Below the pieces are notes generated by a model. That model was not told the origin of the DNA. It did no database searches and saw only the letters and a program-made list of their open reading frames with translations. Position numbers and translations under genes: made by a program. DNA of 23,062 bases from Candidatus Bipolaricaulota bacterium (GTDB lineage Bacteria > Bipolaricaulota > Bipolaricaulia > Bipolaricaulales > Bipolaricaulaceae). Within the stretch, counting starts at the first letter, position 1. The number at the start of each line of letters is the position of its first letter. Where the stretch lies: NCBI GenBank assembly GCA_015661965.1, contig DQVA01000033.1, positions 1-23,062 of the forward strand, written 5' to 3'. This document shows positions 7,167 to 15,095 of this stretch, piece after piece.

Positions 7167-8793
7167 GGCCTTCCTCTCCTCCTTCCGAAACGAGCTTGAG
7201 TACCCCCCTTTTGATCTCCGCCCGGAGCTTGGTGCCGACAGGGGCCTCCCGGGGATCGGTCACCACCCCACCGCCGGTGAGGCGGAGGATGGCGTAGCCC
7301 CGCTCCACCACCCGCCGAGGGTCCAGGGCCCAGAGCCTCTTTTCCCGGTCGGAGAGGCGCTGGCCCTCCCGAGCTAGCAAGGCCAAACTCCGGGGGACCA
7401 GGCGGTCCGCCGCCGAGGCCAGCGCCTCCTCCGCCCCCTGAAGCTCCCTGGTCACCGACCGAACCAGGCGCTCTTGCGCCAGCACCAGATATTGCCGCCC
7501 TCGGCCCAACGCCACCCCGGCCACCCGCGGCAGGGTCCGGGATAGGCGCCCCAGGTCCCGCCAGGCCTCGGCCAGCTTCCCGGCAGCGGCGAGGTTCAGG
7601 CGGCGGACCCTCTCCCCGTGGGCCTTCCGCGCCTCGGAGAGGGCCCGGTCGGCGTGGGAGAGGACGCGCCCCAGGGACTCCTCCAGCCGCGCCAGGGACT
7701 CCTGGACCCGCTGCACCAGGAGCTGGGCGGCGGCGGTGGGGGTCTTGGCCCGCCGACCCACGTGATCCAGCACCGAGAAGTCCTCCTCGTGCCCGATCCC
7801 CACCACCACAGGCAGGGGGAAGGTGGCCACCGCCCTCCCCAGCGCCTCGGAGTCAAACCAGGCCAGGTCGGTGCGGGAACCCCCACCCCGGCAGATCAGG
7901 ACCACGTCGAACTCCCCGGCGTGGGCCCGGAACCAGTCCAGCGCGTTGAGGACCGAGGGCTCGGTGTACGGCCCCTGAACCCGCGCCCCGTGTACCGTGA
8001 CCTGGAAGGCGAACCCCGATTCCCGCAATGTCTTGAGCACATCCCGCTCCGCGTCCGAGCCCAGGCTGGTGATCAACCCCACCCGCAGGGGAACAAGCGG
8101 AAACGGGAGGGACTTGTTGCGGTCTATCAGGCCCTCTTTGGTGAGCCTTCTGATGATCTCCTCACGGCGGCGGGCTACCTCCCCCAGGGTGTAGGAGATG
8201 TCCAGGTCCTTCACCAGCACCCGGTACGCCCCCCAGGGCACGAAGATGTCCACCTGCACCAGCACCCGCACCGTGACCTCGTCCTCCAGGCGGAACGGGT
8301 CACCGGCCCGGGCCAGCTTCTCCTCTACCCGGAGCCGATCTTCCCCGGTGAGCACCGCCTCCACCCGGGAGATCACCTGGCCCTGCTCATTTTTCTCCAC
8401 CAATTGGAAATGCAACAGCTGGGAGGCACGCTGCTGTGTGCGCCGGCGCGCCCGCTCCAGCCCGCTGATCTCCCCCACCAGCCATACCAGGTTGGGAAAC
8501 GCCTTTTGGATAGCGCTCTTCACCTGGAGGTTGAGTTGAGATACGGTGAGGTGCTGGAGCTGGTCCTTTGCGCGAGCGTACATCCTGAGGGTGGCGTCAT
8601 CGAAGGTGAACCCCTCCCCCTGGAGTAGCTCCACCACCGCCACCACGTGTTGGGCGGGCACGACCCAGCAGCGGCGGGCTCCGTCCCAGCGTCGCTCGGG
8701 AAGCCCCTTCACCAGGTCCACCAGCCGCCGGTCGTATTCGAACCTGATGCGCAGGAGGTCTCCGCTGTCGTAGGCCACCTCTCTCTTCGCCAT
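7153..8793 (-). CDS. xseA: Exodeoxyribonuclease VII large subunit with HARP-like N-terminal domain
   Basis: 546 residues, well above the usual 400-460. The canonical enzyme begins near residue 82 (LTVSQLNLQVKSAI), with an OB-fold that binds single-stranded DNA. The catalytic domain includes VGLITSLGSDAERDVLKTL, ICRGGGSRTDL and the signature GIGHEEDFSVLDHVGRRAKTPTAAAQ. A long coiled coil follows, then the terminal LDPRRVVERGYAILR block. The extra 80 residues at the front contain FEYDRRLVDLVKGLP, RRWDGARRCWVVP and VVELLQGEGF. This F-x-Y-D...L...K...RRWD...W-x-V-P pattern resembles the HARP annealing domain of SMARCAL1-type proteins. The ATG at 8793 follows a weak GGTGG. Alternatively the extension is a different small DNA-binding fold; its real presence in the protein is supported by unbroken reading frame. 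Confidence 0.92.
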   Translation of the reverse strand: MAKREVAYDSGDLLRIRFEYDRRLVDLVKGLPERRWDGARRCWVVPAQHVVAVVELLQGEGFTFDDATLRMYARAKDQLQHLTVSQLNLQVKSAIQKAFPNLVWLVGEISGLERARRRTQQRASQLLHFQLVEKNEQGQVISRVEAVLTGEDRLRVEEKLARAGDPFRLEDEVTVRVLVQVDIFVPWGAYRVLVKDLDISYTLGEVARRREEIIRRLTKEGLIDRNKSLPFPLVPLRVGLITSLGSDAERDVLKTLRESGFAFQVTVHGARVQGPYTEPSVLNALDWFRAHAGEFDVVLICRGGGSRTDLAWFDSEALGRAVATFPLPVVVGIGHEEDFSVLDHVGRRAKTPTAAAQLLVQRVQESLARLEESLGRVLSHADRALSEARKAHGERVRRLNLAAAGKLAEAWRDLGRLSRTLPRVAGVALGRGRQYLVLAQERLVRSVTRELQGAEEALASAADRLVPRSLALLAREGQRLSDREKRLWALDPRRVVERGYAILRLTGGGVVTDPREAPVGTKLRAEIKRGVLKLVSEGGEEGHGTA

Positions 8794-8839
8794 TCCACCG
8801 GTACCGTACTTGAGCTACCCCCTCGCGGCAAGGCACGGT

Positions 8840-8868
8840 TTGGAATCGCAGGAGAACCTGCCTAGAAT
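8840..8868 (+). promoter_or_regulatory. Sigma-70-type promoter for trxB
   Basis: TTGGAA at 8840-8845, a 17-base spacer, and TAGAAT at 8863-8868. Transcription would start near 8875, leaving a leader of about 17 bases containing GGAGGGG just before the trxB ATG. It is among the better promoter matches in the window. Confidence 0.65.
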
Positions 8869-8891
8869 GCCCTTTTGAAATTGGAGGGGAT

Positions 8892-9878
8892 ATGAACACG
8901 AGGGTATGGGATGTAGTGATCGTGGGGGCGGGGCCGGCCGGGCTGGCGGCTGGGATCTACGCCCGCCGGGCGGGCCTCACCCCAGTGCTCCTGGAGCGGG
9001 GGTTGCCCGGAGGCCAGTTGGTGGAGACGGACGCGGTGGAGAACTACCCGGGCTTCCCGGAGCCCATCCCCGGGCCCGAGCTCATGGACCGGATGCGCCG
9101 CCAGGCCGAGCGGCTGGGGGCGAAGATCGTCATGGCTGAAGCCAAGGCCCTGACAAGGAAGGGGGAGCTGTGGCGGGTGGAGGTCCAAGACGGGGCCTAC
9201 CTCGGCCGCGCCGTGATCCTGGCCGTGGGGGCCCGACCTAGGGAGCTGGCGGCCAAGGGGGCCAAGGAGCTCACCGGCCGGGGGGTCTCCTATTGCGCCA
9301 CCTGCGACGGCTACTTCTTCCGGGACCGGGAGGTGCTGATGGTGGGGGCGGGGGACTCGGCCCTGATCGAGGCCTGCTTCCTCGCCAAGCTGTGTTCCAA
9401 AGTGTACGTGGCGGTGCGCCATCCCCAGGGCGATCCCAAGGCCATCCGGGCCATGGCCGCCATCCGGGACCGGGCCCTGGCGAACCCCAAGATCGAGTTC
9501 CTGTGGAACGTGGTGGTGGAGGAGGTCAAAGGGGAGGGGAAGGTAGCCGGGGTGGTGCTGCGGGATCTGGCCACCGGGGAGCTCAGGGAGCTTCCGGTGG
9601 CGGGGGTATTCGTGAAGATCGGGAGCGTTCCGGCTACGGACTGGCTGCGCGGGGTGGTCGAGCTCACCCGGGACGGGTATATTCGTACCGATCGGTGGCT
9701 GAGGACCAGCCAGCCCGGGGTATTCGCCGCCGGGGATTGCCTGGAGCCGGTAGGCAGGTACGCCCAGGCCATCGTGGCCGCTGGCGAGGGCGCGATCGCT
9801 GCCCTAGAGGCGGAGCGGTACCTCAGTGGTATCGAGGGTAGCAAGGGGCAAAACACCGGCCCAAAGGGGGAGATATGA
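8892..9878 (+). CDS. trxB: Thioredoxin reductase-like FAD/disulfide oxidoreductase
   Basis: 328 residues, normal for low-molecular-weight thioredoxin reductases. Seen: FAD-binding VGAGPAG at 11-17, the GGQLVETDAVENYPGFPE segment, the redox pair C135-A-T-C138 in SYCATCDG, a second nucleotide loop VGAGDSA at 151-157, and the late AAGDC...YAQAIVAAGEGA FAD block. Family members pass electrons from NADPH to thioredoxin. The usual HRRxxxR segment that holds the NADPH 2'-phosphate is replaced here by VRHPQGDPKA (175-184), so the electron donor may not be NADPH. No thioredoxin gene is nearby. GGAGGGG precedes the ATG, and the TGA overlaps the acyl-CoA synthetase start by ATGA. The gene symbol is used for the family, not for proven function. 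Confidence 0.87.
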   Translation: MNTRVWDVVIVGAGPAGLAAGIYARRAGLTPVLLERGLPGGQLVETDAVENYPGFPEPIPGPELMDRMRRQAERLGAKIVMAEAKALTRKGELWRVEVQDGAYLGRAVILAVGARPRELAAKGAKELTGRGVSYCATCDGYFFRDREVLMVGAGDSALIEACFLAKLCSKVYVAVRHPQGDPKAIRAMAAIRDRALANPKIEFLWNVVVEEVKGEGKVAGVVLRDLATGELRELPVAGVFVKIGSVPATDWLRGVVELTRDGYIRTDRWLRTSQPGVFAAGDCLEPVGRYAQAIVAAGEGAIAALEAERYLSGIEGSKGQNTGPKGEI

Positions 9879-11539
9879 GGAAAGGCGAGCCCGCAAGCAC
9901 CGGGTCACGGGGCACGTGGCCCACCATCCCGGAGTTCTTCCAGCGCAGCGTGCGCCAATACGGGGGTCGGGTGGCCATCCGCATGCCCCAGCTGAAGGGG
10001 AGGCGGTTCTCGTTCCGGGAGGTCACCTATCAGGAGTTGTGGAACCTATCCGGGAAGCTGGCGGTGTGGCTGTCCGCCCAGGGGGTGGAGCGCGGCGACC
10101 GGGTGGCCATCATCGCCAAGCCGTCCGTGGGCTGGGCGGTGGCCTTCTTCGCCATCCAGCGCCTGGGGGCGGTGGCGGTGCCCCTGGACGCCGGGCTGCG
10201 GCCCGCGGAGGTGCGCCGCATCCTGGCCGAGGCGGAGGTGAAGCTGCTGTTCGCCTCTCCGGCCCGCTATGAGGAGCTGCTGCCCTTGACAGAGGAGGTG
10301 GAGGAGCTCAGGGAGGTGGTGTCGGTGGAGGTCATGCCCGGAGCCCTATCCCTGTGGGAGATCCTCCCCGAGGAAGCCCAAGCTCCACCCGACGGACGCC
10401 CTTCCCCCGGGGACCTGGCCCTGCTCATGTACACCTCGGGCACCACCGGCGACTCCAAGGGGGTGATGCTCACCCATGCCAACATCACCTCCAACATCGA
10501 CGGGGTGCTGGAAGTGATCCACATCGGCCCCGAGGACAAGATCGTTACCATCGTGCCCTGGTACCACATCTACGGGCTCACGTTCACCCTGCTCGCCCCC
10601 CTGTGGGCCGGGGCCACCGTGTCCTACACCGACGACTACCGTAACCTGATCGAGGTGGCCCGCCGCTGTCACGTGACCATCCTCATCGGGGTGCCCAAGC
10701 TGTATCACGCCCTGTGGCGCAGGATGAAAGAGAACTTCGAGTCGGACTTCATCCGGCGGCTGCTGTACCGGTTCGCCCCCAGGCTCCTGGGGAAACTGGT
10801 GAAGAAGAAGCTGCTCACGCCGGGGTTCCGGTTCTTCGTATCCGGCGGGGCGGCCCTGGCCACCGAGGTGGGGGTTGGCCTGCGGCGGTTGGGGTTGGGG
10901 ATGATCGAAGGATACGGGCTCACCGAGACTTCCCCGGTGATCTCCTTCTCCGAGCCGTTCACCAAGCGGGCGGGCACCGTAGGGCGGCCCATCAAGGGCG
11001 TGGAGATAAAGATCGAAAACCCGGATGCGGGCGGATACGGGGAGGTACTGGCCCGGGGGCCGAACGTGATGCTGGGCTACTACAAGAACCCCCACCGTAC
11101 CGAGGAGGTCTTTACCAAGGACGGCTGGTTCCGCACCGGGGATCTAGGGCGGCTGGACCGGGCGGGGTATCTGTATCTGGCCGGCCGCAAGAAGAACGTG
11201 ATCGTCTTGGAATCCGGGAAGAACGTGTACCCGGAAGAGGTGGAGTGGGAGCTGTCGCAGATCCCCGAGGTGGAAGAGGTGCTGGTCTACGAGGCCAAAA
11301 AGGCCGGTACCCCGGTGGTGGCGGCCATGATTTACCCCAACTGGGACGAGCTCAAGCGCCAGGGGGTCGAGAAAGGGGAGGCGGCACGGGACCTCCTGTG
11401 GGAGCGAATCAAGGAAGTGCAGAAGAACCTGGCCACCTTCAAACGCATAAAGAGCAAGGAGGACATCACCTTGGTGGATGAGCCGTTCGAGAAGTCCACC
11501 AAGCAGGAGATCAAGCGCCACCTGTACGTAGATCGCTGA
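9875..11539 (+). CDS. AMP-forming acyl-CoA synthetase (long-chain fatty acid type)
   Basis: 554 residues. The ATP/AMP loop is YTSGTTGDSKGVMLTH (186-201), followed by the YGLTE motif (347-351), TGDLG with D423 binding ribose, and the hinge GRKKNVIVLESGKNVYPEEVE. These place it among AMP-forming ligases of the FadD/long-chain group, which activate a carboxylic acid to acyl-AMP and then acyl-CoA. The chain length it prefers cannot be read. In the terminal A10 region the sequence is FEKSTKQEIKRHLY. The position normally occupied by the adenylation lysine (one before IKR) appears to be E545, with K543 two residues earlier. It is coupled to trxB by an ATGA overlap. Confidence 0.9.
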   Translation: MRKGEPASTGSRGTWPTIPEFFQRSVRQYGGRVAIRMPQLKGRRFSFREVTYQELWNLSGKLAVWLSAQGVERGDRVAIIAKPSVGWAVAFFAIQRLGAVAVPLDAGLRPAEVRRILAEAEVKLLFASPARYEELLPLTEEVEELREVVSVEVMPGALSLWEILPEEAQAPPDGRPSPGDLALLMYTSGTTGDSKGVMLTHANITSNIDGVLEVIHIGPEDKIVTIVPWYHIYGLTFTLLAPLWAGATVSYTDDYRNLIEVARRCHVTILIGVPKLYHALWRRMKENFESDFIRRLLYRFAPRLLGKLVKKKLLTPGFRFFVSGGAALATEVGVGLRRLGLGMIEGYGLTETSPVISFSEPFTKRAGTVGRPIKGVEIKIENPDAGGYGEVLARGPNVMLGYYKNPHRTEEVFTKDGWFRTGDLGRLDRAGYLYLAGRKKNVIVLESGKNVYPEEVEWELSQIPEVEEVLVYEAKKAGTPVVAAMIYPNWDELKRQGVEKGEAARDLLWERIKEVQKNLATFKRIKSKEDITLVDEPFEKSTKQEIKRHLYVDR

Positions 11540-11700
11540 ACTAGGCTGGAAGCAGCCTGAGCGCTCGCAAGCGGGAGGAGATCAGGGCCGGAGGCTGGGC
11601 TTCTCCGGTGTGGACGGTGGGTAGAGCCAGCGATCTTCGTAGTCGCCCCTCCCATTAGTGCCGGCCTTGGCTTACCAACATCCCTCAGGGGGTGAGGGCG
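11540..11700. other. Intergenic region before the lipoprotein gene
   Basis: Contains a perfect small hairpin, AGGCTG-GAAG-CAGCCT at 11543-11558, directly after the acyl-CoA synthetase stop. It lacks a T-run, so it is not a standard terminator. No strong promoter was found. GGGGGTGAGG at the end is the ribosome-binding site of the next gene. Confidence 0.4.
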
Positions 11701-13203
11701 ATGCTAAAGCGGATGTGGTGCGGGGTTTTGGCGGGGCTCCTGCTGGCGCTGGGGGGATGTGGCCCGTTCTCCTGGGGCCCTCCCGCTCATCTTCCCGAGG
11801 AGCCATTGCCGGGCTGGGCCCGGGAGGTGGAGGCGGGGCTATATGCGGAGGACTTACCCCCTGGGTCGACCGGTGGCCTGGCCGGGTTGTGGGGAAACGG
11901 CGCCGGGTGGCTTTGGTGCCTGATCTACGAGTTCCCCAACCCGGAGGGGGCCCACACTCGGCTGGCCCAGGAGGTCGCAGCCCTGTCCGGCTGGGAGGAA
12001 GGGGAACTGGGCGATGAGGGGGTGGGTTTCCATCACCCCGACTCCGGGCTGTCCCTGGAGCTATTTCGATTGGGGGCTCATCTCCTTTTGGTGGGCTCCC
12101 TTGCGGACGATCCGGCAGCGGCCCCGACGCGGGCGGAGGTAAGGGAGGCGGCTCGGGCGATAGCCTCCCACATCCCCTCGATCCCGGCGGCTGAGCCCGG
12201 CCCTCCCCCTAACGGCGGCTGCACACCCCCTGAGGAAAGCCCCCAGCTCAAAGTGCTTCAGGTGCCCCTTTCCCTGGCCGGCTCCCCTAACGGAGAACTC
12301 ACCCTGGTGTTAGAGATCGTGCCCCTGGGAGCGGAGGCGGGCCTGTGCCGCTTCCGGTTTAACCTGTATCTGAAGTGTGTAGAACTTGGGCCGGAAGATG
12401 GCGACCCGGGCCTCCTCGGCCCTGGGGACCTGTTCCTGGCCGGCTCGCTCACCCTCCCCTGCGGGGAGCTCACCTTCCTCACCGAGGAGCTGGCCCAGCT
12501 GAATTCCGACAGCGTCCACGAATTCCCGGAGAATGGGGTGCTCATCGCCTCGCAGGAATGTCTTGCCCCCTGTGGTCTCCAGAATTTTCCGATCGTGCTG
12601 CAGGTGATCCTGCGCAACCATAACCGGGTCCCCCTGCTGGACCTCCTGGCCGCCGCCATGTGGGCCCTGAGGGGGGCGGCCCCTCAGGCCCAGCCGCAAT
12701 GGGAGACGGCGGTGGGGCTGTCGCGCACTTATGGGCCTCAACCTGAGACGCCGGAGGACCCCGAGGCGGCGGCCGCGGAGGTGCCCGGGACCAGTTTGGG
12801 TAAGGGCACCGCCCGAACTATCGTGGATCTCCTCGAGATCCCGGGTTTCACCCTGCACTTCGAGATGCGGGTGGTAGCACACGGCGAGTGCTGGCAGAAG
12901 GAGGAGGACACCGTGCATTGCCGGGTGGTGGCCGGGGAGGCGGGCCAGGCCCAGCTCACCGCCTGGACAGTACCCTCCTGCCCGGTGGGGATCTTCCCGA
13001 TGAGCCTCCCCCCGTGGGCCAGCTGTCAGCCGGTGACCGGATATGGGCAGGTGGAGACGTATTGCAATTTCACCCCGCCCATGCAGGCGGTGGGCAGGTC
13101 CTTCCGGTTGCATTTCAGAGCCTATGCTTTCTATGCTGCATCTGAGGTGTTTGCTGACCTGCAACTACTGCTGGACGTGGTGGCCCCGGAGGAGCCGGGG
13201 TGA
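11701..13203 (+). CDS. Cysteine-containing lipoprotein of unknown function
   Basis: 500 residues, not recognised. The start at ATG 11701 (rather than GTG 11692) is chosen because GGGGGTGAGG sits just upstream and the protein then begins with a proper signal: MLKRMW, a hydrophobic core, and the lipobox LGGC with C20. It should be lipid-anchored outside the cytoplasm. A first region (about 30-160) contains WAREVEAGLY and a mixed alpha/beta pattern. After a proline-rich linker (160-182) comes a larger beta-rich region with C174, C216, C226, C254, C287 and C291, an acidic/alanine linker near 350-365, and a last beta-rich region with C397, C407, C427, C442 and C455. The cysteines may form disulfides. 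The stop overlaps the next gene's GTG (GTGA), so the two are co-expressed. Confidence 0.82.
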   Translation: MLKRMWCGVLAGLLLALGGCGPFSWGPPAHLPEEPLPGWAREVEAGLYAEDLPPGSTGGLAGLWGNGAGWLWCLIYEFPNPEGAHTRLAQEVAALSGWEEGELGDEGVGFHHPDSGLSLELFRLGAHLLLVGSLADDPAAAPTRAEVREAARAIASHIPSIPAAEPGPPPNGGCTPPEESPQLKVLQVPLSLAGSPNGELTLVLEIVPLGAEAGLCRFRFNLYLKCVELGPEDGDPGLLGPGDLFLAGSLTLPCGELTFLTEELAQLNSDSVHEFPENGVLIASQECLAPCGLQNFPIVLQVILRNHNRVPLLDLLAAAMWALRGAAPQAQPQWETAVGLSRTYGPQPETPEDPEAAAAEVPGTSLGKGTARTIVDLLEIPGFTLHFEMRVVAHGECWQKEEDTVHCRVVAGEAGQAQLTAWTVPSCPVGIFPMSLPPWASCQPVTGYGQVETYCNFTPPMQAVGRSFRLHFRAYAFYAASEVFADLQLLLDVVAPEEPG

Positions 13204-13763
13204 GGCCGCTGGTGGTGGGGGTGGCGGGCTCGGCCCGGCGGGGCGGGAACTCCGATCGGCTGCTCGCGGCCGCCCTGGAGGGGGCCCGGGCTGCCGGGGC
13301 GGAGACCGAGCTGGTGATCCCAGCCAAGCTCGAATTCTCCCATTGTCTCGCCTGCGAACGGTGTCGGGAGACCGGCCGCTGCGTGCTCTCCGATGGGGCG
13401 GGGGAGGCCTATCGGCTGCTCCTAGCCTGTCAGGCGTTGGTGGTGGCGACGCCGGTCTACTTCCGGGGCCTGCCGGCTCCCTTCAAGGCACTGGTGGACC
13501 GGGCCCAGTTCCTCTACTTCCGTCGCTTCGAGCGCCGGGAACCCCACCTTCCCCGGGGCAGGCCGGCCCTGCTTCTCTTGGTGGCGGCCGGGGAGGAGGA
13601 GCGACAGTTCGAGCTTTTGCGGGAGCAGCTTGCCCCGTGGCTCACCGTGCTAGGGGCAAAGCCAGTGGAGGCACTGACCGTGGGCGGGGTGGACCTCCCC
13701 GGGGAGGTGCCTTCGGGGGCGCTGGCCCAGGCCCGCCAGCTGGGGATGGCGCTTCTGGCCTAG
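13200..13763 (+). CDS. Flavodoxin-fold NAD(P)H-dependent reductase / iron-sulfur flavoprotein
   Basis: 187 residues. The FMN-phosphate loop GSARRGGNSDRLL (10-22) and the ATPVYFRGLPAPFKALVDR block are typical of the NADPH-dependent FMN reductase family. Between them is the compact cluster C49-x2-C52-x2-C55-x5-C61 (HCLACERCRETGRC), the spacing described for archaeal and bacterial iron-sulfur flavoproteins that hold a [4Fe-4S] cluster. It would pass electrons between ferredoxin-like donors and FMN; the physiological partner is unknown. It is translationally coupled to the lipoprotein gene. Its TAG shares the palindrome CTAG with the acylphosphatase stop on the other strand. Confidence 0.87.
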   Translation: MRPLVVGVAGSARRGGNSDRLLAAALEGARAAGAETELVIPAKLEFSHCLACERCRETGRCVLSDGAGEAYRLLLACQALVVATPVYFRGLPAPFKALVDRAQFLYFRRFERREPHLPRGRPALLLLVAAGEEERQFELLREQLAPWLTVLGAKPVEALTVGGVDLPGEVPSGALAQARQLGMALLA

Positions 13764-14035
13764 CCCCGGATCGAAAAACCGGGGAACTCGCCGGTGGTGG
13801 GCTCCCACCGCTCCTCCACCCCGGTCACCCGGGCCAGGGGCGGGCCGCGCTGGGCGAAGGCGACAAGCTCCCGTAGCGCTTCCTCCTCCCCCTCGGCCAC
13901 GATCTCCACCCGCCCATCCGGCAGGTTACGCACGTAGCCGGAAAGGCCCAGGGAGCGGGCCAACTCCCGGGTGTGGGCCCGGAAGAACACCCCCTGGACC
14001 CGCCCGGACACAAAAAGGTGCACCCTCCTCTTCAT
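13760..14035 (-). CDS. acyP: Acylphosphatase
   Basis: 91 residues, exactly family size. VSGRVQGVFFR gives the phosphate-binding loop with catalytic R19, and GYVRNLPDGRVEIVAEG provides the second conserved residue N37. It hydrolyses small acyl phosphates such as acetyl phosphate or carbamoyl phosphate. The ATG at 14035 is preferred over the longer open frame to 14227, because AAGGGGG precedes it, the family begins here, and the upstream part is only a shadow of the aminopeptidase gene. It follows the M42 peptidase after 13 bases and is probably co-transcribed. Confidence 0.95.
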   Translation of the reverse strand: MKRRVHLFVSGRVQGVFFRAHTRELARSLGLSGYVRNLPDGRVEIVAEGEEEALRELVAFAQRGPPLARVTGVEERWEPTTGEFPGFSIRG

Positions 14036-14048
14036 GGCCCCCTTCCGG

Positions 14049-15095
14049 CTAGCCCAGGAGCTCCCCGGCCCGCCTGAGGAAGGCCACCGTGAGGGTGATG
14101 GTGGCCTCCAGGTCGGAAATGAGCAGCGTGGACACCGGGGAGTGGATGTAGCGGCAGGGGACGGACACCACCCCGGCCAGGATGCCACCTCGCTCCAGGT
14201 GGATCGCCCCGGCGTCGGTGCCCCCATAGGCGGGGAGCTTGTACTGGTAGGGGATGCCCTCCCTGTCGGCGGTCTCCTCCAAAAACCGGATCAGCCGTGG
14301 GGAGACGATGATGGACCGGTCAGCTAGGGTGATGGCCGGCCCTTGTCCCAGCCGCACCGGCTGCTTGGCCTGGGGCACCCCGGGGAAATCGGCCCCGATG
14401 GTCCCCTCCAGCGCCAAGGCGAGCCGCGGGGCAATCCTAGAGGCGGCCGCTTTCGCCCCCCTGAGGCCCCCCTCCTCGCACACCGCGAAGTTCACCACCA
14501 ATCGGTAGGGGAGTTCCTCAGCTGCCAGCGCCCTCAGGGCCTCAATGGCCACCAAACACCCGGCCCGGTCGTCGAACGCCTTGCCGGTGACATACCCCGG
14601 ACGGATCTCCCGAAACGGATAGTGGATGGTGGCCGGGTCCCCCAGGCGAAGGCCCAACTCCTCGGCCTCGGCCTTGCTGTTGGCCCCCACGTCCACGAAC
14701 AGGTCCTCCAAGGGGACCACCCGTTTGCGCTCCTCCTCCTTCAGGATGTGGGGCGGGGCCGCCCCGATCACCCCCAAGCGCTTCTCCCCGCCCCTGGTGC
14801 GGATGGTCACCCGGTGGCCGGGGATAATGCGGTCATCCCAGCCCCCGAGCGGGGACAACCTGAGGAAGCCGTCCTCCTCGATCCAGCGCACCATGAACCC
14901 CACCTCGTCCATGTGCGCGTCCAGCATCACCGCCTCGCCCTCTCCCCGGGAGCAGATCAGGTTCCCAAGCGGGTCCACCTCACAGGCGTCCACGTAGGGG
15001 GCCACCATGTCCCGGATGACCTCCCGCACCTCGTCCTCGAATCCCGCTACCCCGAACGCGTCCGACAGCCTCTGTAACCTTTCGACTAGCTCCAT
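14049..15095 (-). CDS. M42-family (glutamyl/tetrahedral) aminopeptidase
   Basis: 348 residues, the usual length. Metal ligands can be placed: H61 and D63 in LDAHMDEVGFMV, D175/D176 in GKAFDDRAG, the catalytic pair E207-E208 in CEEGGLRGA, E230 in ALEGTIGADFPG, and H318 in RYIHSP. GGTDAGAIH is also present. The family forms large dodecameric shells that trim peptides; some members are labelled endoglucanase or FrvX by old annotation, which does not apply. Two departures: QEEVG is CEEGG here, and the usual aspartate ligand (ALDVT) is E230. Both are mild and probably compatible with activity. The ATG is preceded by GGAGG in the 15096-15220 gap. Confidence 0.92.
   Translation of the reverse strand: MELVERLQRLSDAFGVAGFEDEVREVIRDMVAPYVDACEVDPLGNLICSRGEGEAVMLDAHMDEVGFMVRWIEEDGFLRLSPLGGWDDRIIPGHRVTIRTRGGEKRLGVIGAAPPHILKEEERKRVVPLEDLFVDVGANSKAEAEELGLRLGDPATIHYPFREIRPGYVTGKAFDDRAGCLVAIEALRALAAEELPYRLVVNFAVCEEGGLRGAKAAASRIAPRLALALEGTIGADFPGVPQAKQPVRLGQGPAITLADRSIIVSPRLIRFLEETADREGIPYQYKLPAYGGTDAGAIHLERGGILAGVVSVPCRYIHSPVSTLLISDLEATITLTVAFLRRAGELLG

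Noticed and set aside
7618..8628. 336-residue open frame on the plus strand across xseA
   Set aside because: Antisense shadow of xseA; no motifs and no start signals.
7153..8793. XseA extension as a sequencing frameshift joining two genes
   Set aside because: The frame is continuous with even codon use, and the extension shows its own domain-like pattern with a single start at 8793.
11543..11558. AGGCTG-GAAG-CAGCCT hairpin as terminator of the acyl-CoA synthetase gene
   Set aside because: No T-run follows; six-base stems are common in DNA this GC-rich.
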